Positions 56,494 to 64,000 of a stretch of DNA of 64,000 nt are shown piece after piece (position 1 is the stretch's first letter; each line of letters starts with the position of its first letter). The notes beneath the pieces are model-generated. The model did not search any database. It was not told where the DNA came from and was given only the letters and a program-made list of their open reading frames with translations. Source of the DNA: Alopecurus myosuroides. Taxonomy: Eukaryota > Streptophyta > Magnoliopsida > Poales > Poaceae. Both the position numbers and the translations under genes were made by a program. Location of the stretch: positions 139,666,682 through 139,730,681 of the forward strand of contig CM054062.1 in NCBI GenBank assembly GCA_028641055.1. The letters run 5' to 3'.

Positions 56494-59400
56494 TGTAGCG
56501 TTCCTACTTTTAAATAATGCATGAATCATGTGCTATTGTGCTAGTCCCTGGATCGATTTCTAGCACCGCAGTTCAAAATGAAATACCATGCAATTGCGTC
56601 AAAATTCTATTACATCGTATAATCCAGTATTTACAAAATATCTTTACAACTTGTATAGTCTCAGAAGACTAGCATGAAACAAAATTACAGCGGAAAACTT
56701 ATTACAACATTGAGCCTCATCTTCTTCATGTGCCACAGGCAAAACATGTTGATTATAGACTCGAGATCCTGAACGAAACCTCAGTCGTCTTTAGATTCAT
56801 CTGCATGATGGAATATGTGGCCACACGGGGGGTCAATACAATTTAATGTATTGGCAAGTAACACTATGGTGGATATAAATGGCAAGACTATTCTACATGC
56901 ATATTTGGTTCAGTGGAGTTTTTGCTAAGTTTTCATAAAGCAAGTTTCCCCTATCTCTTTTGTAAAACAAACTTTATTTTCAAAGGGTGGCAACATTGGA
57001 TTAAGATCCAATCACCATATATACTTGGTCAAAATTTTACTTATTGAAAATGGTGTTGAGATTCTTCCGATCTTAGTTTCTAACCCCGCAGAGGTTGTGC
57101 ACTTTCACCTTTTTTCTTCAATTAGCCCAAACATCCTATACACCTGGAGTGCATCATAGAAAGGAGAGAATTGAGACGAGATGTTTCCAAAGGATAAATC
57201 CAATCCAACCAGAAAGACCCGTTCCACCTATAATTATTCTACATCTGCTTGTCAAGCCTGGGCTGAACTGTCAGAACTTAGTTGATCAAGACAGAGCTTA
57301 TTTTGTCTAAAGGATGCACGAGAAGATACTAGATTCAGAGGGAATTGGAATCTCTTGGTTCCTGGGTGGCCATCCGCAAGTATCCTCCTTTCGGTAAAAA
57401 CCACCATATACATGGCCCTAGGGAGTCATTCAACATAAACCGTTCTGTCCACTTCCACCCAGGTGTTTCATTGGGGGTTTATACTCAGAATTTTTCCACA
57501 CATCAAGTAAAACAATTTGAATCATGGCATAGTATCTACAAAGTTCTAAGGCTATAATAACAACAATGGTAAGGGTGGTTACACACTAATAGGGTTTTTT
57601 CATAGTATAATACTTGGAGAAAAATCACCTATCATGCATACTACTTCAAAACTCAAGTAATGCATAGGAAAATAATGGGTGGATGAAGGTGTCACTTGCC
57701 TTTTTAAGTTGGTGTTGATTCACCCACTTTGTTCACAAAAGAACTTTTCTCTCCATACAATCTAAACATTGAAAACACAACAACAAAATAAAAAAGCATG
57801 CTAACAAACAAACAAACAAAGGAAAAAAAGCATATATACAAAGAACCAAACAAAGCAAAGGAAAATATGTGAAACCTTTAGTTTCAATGCACAAAAGAAA
57901 ATAAGTGTTTATAGTTAGAATTTTTCATTTGTGACTAAGGGTTGGTCTTTGATCAAAAGGATCACACAAAAGACTTGGTCTAATCTATCTCTGTCTTGAG
58001 TTTCTTCAAGCCTTCTGTTGCATGTTCTTAAATGGACTTGCTTGTAGTCCTCCTTATTAAGTTGAAGAAAATTTTCAGAAGTACTATCTAGGATTTAGAG
58101 ACTTAGTCATATAGAGCAACAGAGGGGTAGAGATTGCTAGAGTTTCCTCAAAAGGACTTATAAAATCTTCCTCTTCTTCTTCATCTTCTGGGAGAGTAAT
58201 CTTCTTGAGTTGAAGTTGGCTTCTTGTTGAAGTCTTGGTAAAAACTTTCATCTCGCTTATAAAACTAATTCTAAGTCTTAGACAGAAATAAACTTACTAA
58301 TCTTCTTGAATAGGATGTAGCTCAAAGTCTTCACATGGTTGGTCATCGGGATCATTTGTAGCTCCCTCCTTGGTCTGATAACTTCATTAAAATTTCCAAC
58401 ACTTATGTTTTTTATACAATCTAGGGGCTGGTCCTGATCTAACTTAGCCATAACACAAGGTCTAAGGGAACAAAAAAGAAAGGGAAGAAAAACTTGAGAA
58501 AAAGGAGTTGGTCTTCTTTAAGTTCCCCTCGATTTTCTTCTAATTATTTATACATGTTCAAATTGGAACCAATTTAAGTTTATCAAATTTAAATTTGGAT
58601 AGTTCTAAAAGATTCTACATGTTCATCGATTTTTCAAAACTCCAAATATGTTAAATTGGGGTCTATGGTTGAAAAGTTATGATACTTCTAAGATGGAGGG
58701 GCTTTTCTGCAAAATTGTCAAATTAAATCTATTTCCAAATTCGAGTGGATAATGCTGGGCCATGTGGCGTGTTGTAATTGGCTGGCCCCTGCTGACTAAG
58801 TGCTTGCGTGGCATGCTGACTATGCTGCCGACGTGCATAAGTGAGATGTCCTGGATCGTTAGATCCAGATCTAACGGATGGGGATGTGCACCTTTTCACA
58901 TCTAATCGTGGCTGTTGCGAGGATCGAACGATCAAGGAAAAACAACAGCTCGGGGTCAGCGGTGATGGTGACGCATTGGTTCCGTAGCAAGGAAATTCGA
59001 TGACGGAGACGACGCAGACGTCCTCCGAGCAAGGGGATTCCACGGGGAGGTGCACCGCGACACAATTAGCTCGTTGGAGCCGTCGTCTTTCTCCCTGGAT
59101 GACTCCATCGACGACAAGGAGCAAAACCCATGGCGGTGGAGGCGAGGTAACTCCGGTGATGTTGTACTCCTGTTCGCGATGGCATGCGGTCGAAAATAAT
59201 GGTAAGGAGAAGCGTCTGGGGAAGATGAGCGCGATGGCATGCTCGGAAGGGGCCCAGGTGATCTCTAGCGATGGCGGCGTGCTCACCTGTGGCAGCTAGG
59301 GTTGCAGATTCCAGCGGGAAATAGCTCCGGCCCGGAGGTGCAATCAGAGAGGGGGCGAGAGGGGAAAGATATAGGAGGTCCTGGACTATTTAAAGGGGGC

Positions 59401-60422
59401 CACGGGGCTAGGTTTTGTGGCTTAAAACGCAAGAAATCGACGTGGAAGAATCCCTCCCGAGACGGCCTCCTCTTCTTGCACGGGAGGAAGAAGGAGCGAT
59501 GACATCAGCGCCTACATCACGGAGGACCCACCGTTCAGAGGAAGAAAGAGAGAGATGGGTTGCGGGCTCTTCTAGGTCGCGTCGTGGGCCTCTGCTGGGT
59601 CGCGCCGTGGGCCTCTGTTGGGCTACACGGCGCTGCGCTGCGCGGGAGAATAGAGGGGGAGGGAACTAGGCCGATCTAGTTGGGCTGATGCGCCCTTTTT
59701 CTTCTTCTATGTTCTGTTTTATTTTACCTTTTCTGATTTTTAACACATAACTTTTAGATTATGATTCCAATTAACCTCAAAAAAAAACTATGGTTTTGTA
59801 AAAATGAGATATTTCATATAAAAGTATTTGTGTGTTGTTTCCACACATTTAAATAATTTTATTTTCAAAATTTGAATAACTACTAATAGCAACTTAATGC
59901 TATTTCAAAATAGAAAAATAGCTATATAAAGTTTATGGCCAAATAAAAATTCAAAGACAAACACTTTTGAAAATATTGTTTCCCATAGTCATTTGACTTA
60001 CTTTTATAAGCAAAGTACTTCATGAAAATACTTTATAATTGGAATTTGATATAGTAATTGAAAAAGGATTATAGTTAATTTTGGCTTCTAAAATGTTTTT
60101 ATTAATCTTGGTAAATTTATTATGATTGATGGATAGAAGTTAAAACAATCCTTTCGAAAACATATTATTAGTAAATCCATTTTATACTTTTAAAGTTTGC
60201 AAATAGGAAAATATTTTCGTTGCAAAATTATCTATTTTGAGGATTTAAGTTTTTTGGAGTTAGGGGCATGTTTGGATTATTATTTCCAATAGTACTGAAA
60301 TAACATATAATATTCCCTTTGAGTTTGAGTTTTATTGGTTTTTGGTGTCTTGCATTATCAATAAAACAAAAGTTTTAAATTTTTGTGATTTTTGAATTTC
60401 TCCAAAAAATCAGGGATGTTAC
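56494..60422 (-). repeat. LTR of a second Tekay-like chromovirus
   Basis: TG at 56494 and ...GGGATGTTACA at 60422. The minus strand starts TGTAACATCCCTGATTTTTT, as in the element at 40316, and just outside on the right lies a purine-type stretch (AGGTTTCTTTTAAGGGTGGT on the minus strand). It contains GC-rich and AT-rich blocks in the same order and a CCTATATCT TATA-like site near 59367. About 3.9 kb. The left edge is less certain. No partner LTR is in the window. Confidence 0.65.
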
Positions 60423-60934
60423 ACACTACCACCCTTAAAAGAAACCTCGTCACGAGATTTGGAAAGAATCGAAAGAAAGATAGGTTTTGGTTACTTGGGC
60501 TCTATTGCAACTGGGTGGCTACGACCCTTAAAAGAGAATCTTGTGGGTATTCTAATCACATGACTTGATGGTGTAGCTTGTCTCCAGATGGCTTGAGTAG
60601 GAATTCCATTTGTAGTAGGGTTGTAGACTAACTGGTGCCTCTTGAATTACCTTTGACACTGAGGGGTCACTCTTTGGGTCAATCAAAAGTCAAGTTGAGA
60701 GGATTTCACAACAACAACCCAACATGTTCCATCATGTTCTTGGCAAGATTCTATCTTGTTGTGGATCTTCTCATGGTTGTTGGTATGCTGGCTAGGTATC
60801 TTGTTTGGTTTAGCATAGATGAGTAGAGATTTAGAAAGATCTAAGGAAGGTTCCTACCTCAACATACAAGATCAAGGAAACTCATCTTACAAACAATAAC
60901 TAACAAACATTCTTCACACCAAACAACAAGGTTT
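60423..60934 (-). other. Truncated interior of the second chromovirus
   Basis: The PPT is followed by about 500 bases with no readable pol. It is probably the remnant of the 3' end of the interior, cut off near 60934 where different sequence begins. Confidence 0.4.
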
Positions 60935-61152
60935 TTTTGAAGTGCAATACCAACAGCTACACGTCTGAGAGAAGGCGGATGGTGACTCTCTCCTCGACCG
61001 ATGCTCATGGCGACTCTGAGGTGATCTAGGGCTTTAAACTCCATTTCTTGGCAATTTCCACTCCAGGGTTCTCGACCAATCCTCTCTCATCATGTCCAAG
61101 GCCAAGTCTCTCTTCTCTCTGATGTGCCGGCGTTTGAGGCCATTTTTCCACG
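60935..61152 (+). other. Probable 5' leader of the zinc-knuckle-like gene
   Basis: Non-coding and CT-rich, just before the coding-like region. ATG codons at 61091 and 61120 are out of the main frame or not supported by protein pattern. Confidence 0.3.
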
Positions 61153-63930
61153 TTGTTGGATCAAAAGCTGGATCCCATCTATGAGGGTTTTATTCTTTTG
61201 GATCCGAAAGATAAGAGGATTCAACTTGTAGATCTGGCGGGTTTTGTGATTGATCAACGCTTTCTCAAGCTACGTGAAAATGTTCATCTGGGATCCGAGA
61301 TCTACTTTGCATGTTATCTTGCCAAAGTTCAAGAAAATTTGTCTGTCCGTAATGGATCGCTTGTGGATCATTCAAATGATGTTATTCCATTGTCGGAGAT
61401 TAGACCATTGATCTCTCTTTTGGATCAGATACCTATTCATCCTTCTTCTGGCGCGGTTCATGCCACAAGGATTTTAGACCTAGATTTCTCTCGTGGTCTA
61501 GCCTTGGCTAAGGAGGTACGTTTGTTATTCGGATCAGATGTACATGCCTCTAATGATTATGGTGTTTTTAAATTGGTGGTTTCTTTTGGACAAGCATCAT
61601 TTAAACTCGATGAAGATTCGGTAGCCTTGGCTCTAGAAGCGGCTATTGGTGGTTTCTGTGGAAACTTAAATGTTAAATGTCTTCAAGATTGGGTTTTCTC
61701 TTTTGAGGTTTCTTCAAAGGTTGTTGGTCTTCATATTATGGAAATTAAATGGTTTAAATTATTTCACTTCAAGTGTTACTTTCACGTTTGGAGTTATGGT
61801 GGTCCTAATTGGGTTCTAGAATTAAAGAAGTGGGATTTTGATCAGCAGAGTGAATGGACGGTGGTTTCCAGAAAGAAGAAAAAGGTTAAGTATTATAAAT
61901 TCAGGCCTAATTTTGCTAGAAACCCTCCGGCTAATCGTCAACCTTTGGCTAATAATATCTCTGGGGTTATTTTTCAGGTAAACTATTGAAGAATGCACCT
62001 ACTCTGGATAATATTATTAAATTTGGCTCTTTCGAGCCAGGGCCCTCTCTTGATAAACCCTTGTAATTTTCTAACTCTGTAGATATCCATGTTGTCTCCC
62101 CTCCCGTTGATAATGGTTTTGCTAAATTAATTGATAAGGCATCAGCGCAATTTTGGCCTTGTTCTTGTTGTCTGTCGAGGAAACTTAGTACCGTTTCTTG
62201 CACGGGATGGTGAAGTTCTGGTCTTGCTCGCGTTCGAGCCATATTCAGAAAAACTATCTAGGAATTAATGGTACTCTACATCGGGTAGTTAAAGCGACAT
62301 CAGTAGGAGAAACCGAGAAGTTCCCTTCCTCTGCTCCAGACCCTGTTCCTTCCCCAACTGTTTCAAGAAAACCCTCTCCGGATATTTCGCCCAAATCCAA
62401 ATCACCGTTGCCGATGGCGAACTTCCCCGTTGATCCTACTAGGTTCCTCCCTCCTAGGATGCACATCTTGGAGCCATGGGAGGGAGCGGAGCAACCTGCT
62501 CGTATCTACATCACCTCTTCGTTGGCTCCTCCTCGGCGACATGAACCTTGGGCCATTGCTCAGCTCGAGCCTAGACCTCCTGTCAACGAAATTGATGATA
62601 TCTTGCAGATGATTGTCGATCACATCTTTGAGGAGCACCATCTGCAGGTAATATCTTTATCTGAGAGCGTAGTCGGGGTGGGTATTTTACGCCTAGTGAG
62701 TCAGGTTGCTCGAGATATTCTCGTCAATTCTGTGGCGGCTTCGTTTGCTGGAGGCAGAATCCTTTCTTCCGCTAGGCACGATGAAGGGGACAATGTTAGA
62801 GCGACAATCTATACTAAGACTGCATGGATCATGATTCTGAATCTGCATATGTAATATTGCAGTGATGATTTCCTTTGTGAGATGGTGTCCAAGTTTGGAA
62901 AGAGGAGGTCGTGGTGGCGGGAAGATGCATCCCCTACTCACACTCTCATCAAAGTTTCTTATGGAGGTGCTGAGGATGTACCATGCTATGTGGTTATTCA
63001 AGAGGTGCAGCTGTATGTTGGACATGTCGTATCTTGGACTTGCCTTGTCTTTATCCTAGATAGCAACGAGGTGGATGCATTACCAGGTGATGAGTCCCAT
63101 GTTCCATAGGATGGCAATCCTCATCCGGTATTTGGGGCCCCTTCCATTCCTGTCAATGATGACTGGGTGCCTCCTTTCGTTGCCTCGACTCATGAGGAGG
63201 GGGAGGATGGATGGGGACAGTGGAATGTTGAGGCCCAGGGGAGAATGATGGACAAGGGGCACCAGCTGATCATCAGTCTGAACCTGAACAAGAACAATCT
63301 TCTGTCACGATCCAGTTCTCTGGTGCGATGGTGGATTCCATCAATCCTGTCAGAGCTGAAGGACCAGAGTAGTTTGTGTAGTTGCAGCAGCAAGTCGAGG
63401 AAAATCAGCTGGCTCTGGTCCCCTTCGTGCCACCAGTCCAGGAGGCTAATGCCGAACAATAAGAGGATGTGCATATCATGCGTGTTCTTGTGCCTGGCCT
63501 GTTGTGGCTTGGTCTCATTACTTTGAGATGCACACGGTGAGAATTCTTTTTGATCAGAGGTTTCAGTTTGTTGCAGGAGTCCTTCCTCAGGATTTCCCTA
63601 TGATGGAACCACCTCTGCTCCTTGAGAATGTCGAGCCCTCCACTCCATTATCCTCCTCAGTCTCCAAGAAGAGGTCTCGCAAAGTTGTTGCTCCTTTGGT
63701 CCTAGAGGAAAGGCGTGTGACTCGAAGCCTGGCCAAGAATGCAGGCTTTAGGGGGCTGTCTGGGTCTGACAAGCCGTAGCCGAGGAAGAGGCCAAGTCTG
63801 CTCGCCCAACTCCTGCTGCTGATGGTGTCCCTTTCACACCAGTAGATGTTCTAAGGAAGGCGGGAAAGCTGCTGCAGATTGATGATTCAGAGCTAACCAT
63901 GGAGAAGCTTGAGGCTGCTCCAAACAAGCC
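61153..63930 (+). pseudogene. Decayed zinc-knuckle / LINE ORF1-like protein of a repeated grass family
   Basis: The first 278 codons (61153-61989) are open and contain FKLDEDSVALALEAAIGGFC, then CLQDWVFSFEVSSKVVGLHI, WSYGGPNWVLELKKWDFDQQ and a basic WTVVSRKKKKVKYYKF. This is the N-terminal pattern of a family highly repeated in grass genomes and related in form to non-LTR element ORF1. A knuckle-like KFWSCSRSSHIQKNY follows near 62205-62250, with two zinc ligands lost. 62420-62850 encodes VDPTRFLPPRMHILEPWEG and ASFAGGRILSSARHDEGDNV. 63540-63775 has the basic EERRVTRSLAKNAGFRG tail. Several stops and shifts lie between these blocks. No reverse transcriptase is found. Family assignment is by pattern memory and should be treated as moderate. 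Confidence 0.5.
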
Positions 63931-64000
63931 CACAAGCCCATCTTGTTATGATGATTAGAAGGCCTTCTTTTCCTTTTGGGCCTTGCTGGCTAGTGGTGTG
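63931..64000. other. Window end, nothing assigned
   Basis: Seventy bases after the last coding-like block; no feature is seen. Confidence 0.3.

Noticed and set aside
58729..59669. Overlapping ORFs on both strands
   Set aside because: They fall in the GC-rich part of the second chromovirus LTR and match no protein.

Overview
The window is repeat-dense grass nuclear DNA. The Athila-type LTRs that start TGATACGTC, the Caspar-like CACTA blocks, the 4 kb chromovirus LTRs and a Stowaway-type MITE together point to a Pooideae grass (relatives of wheat, oat and ryegrass). The sequence alone does not fix the species. I see no complete single-copy host gene. Almost every kilobase belongs to a transposable element, and many elements sit inside one another.

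Left part (1-21526). Positions 1-7487 are the 3' half of a Tat-type Ty3/gypsy element on the + strand: the end of pol, then an antisense eight-exon gene (824-5993, minus) with its own likely TATA box, then the 3' LTR. This element interrupts the TNP2 transposase of a CACTA transposon (7488-12619). The same CACTA carries a small Reina-like retroelement (9352-12605, TSD GAGAG) whose only ORF joins gag directly to the integrase C-terminus and a chromodomain. From 12620 to about 16800 lies a gene-fragment zone: a cluster of perfect stem-loops, a MITE, the C-terminal exons of a fimbrin gene and an unrelated exon-like piece. A second CACTA (about 16827-21526) carries the second ORF of the family, a viroplasmin-like mini-protein and a clear 3' terminus.

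Middle (21527-34418). Two Athila LTRs face each other as a large inverted repeat. They are followed by a truncated Athila element on the + strand (23403-28812), a decayed reverse-oriented Tat relic (28813-31729), a Ty1/copia relic on the minus strand, and the start of an old forward Athila LTR.

Right part (34187-60934) is a three-level nest with exact target-site duplications. The old LTR is split by a non-autonomous Athila derivative (34419-55478, TSD CCCGG). The 5' LTR of that derivative is split by a complete Tekay/Del-like chromovirus (40316-54879, TSD AGAGA) with 4.3 kb LTRs and an uninterrupted 1463-residue Gag-Pol with chromodomain. Hand-compared LTR divergence fits this order: about 5% for the Athila derivative and about 1.5-2% for the chromovirus. 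A second, truncated chromovirus LTR (56494-60422) and a decayed zinc-knuckle/LINE-ORF1-like gene (61153-63930) end the window.

The genes here form no host pathway. They are replication modules of competing elements: the full-length chromovirus is the only plausible source of reverse transcriptase and integrase, while the Reina-like and Athila derivatives keep LTRs, primer sites and one unusual ORF each and would depend on enzymes supplied elsewhere.
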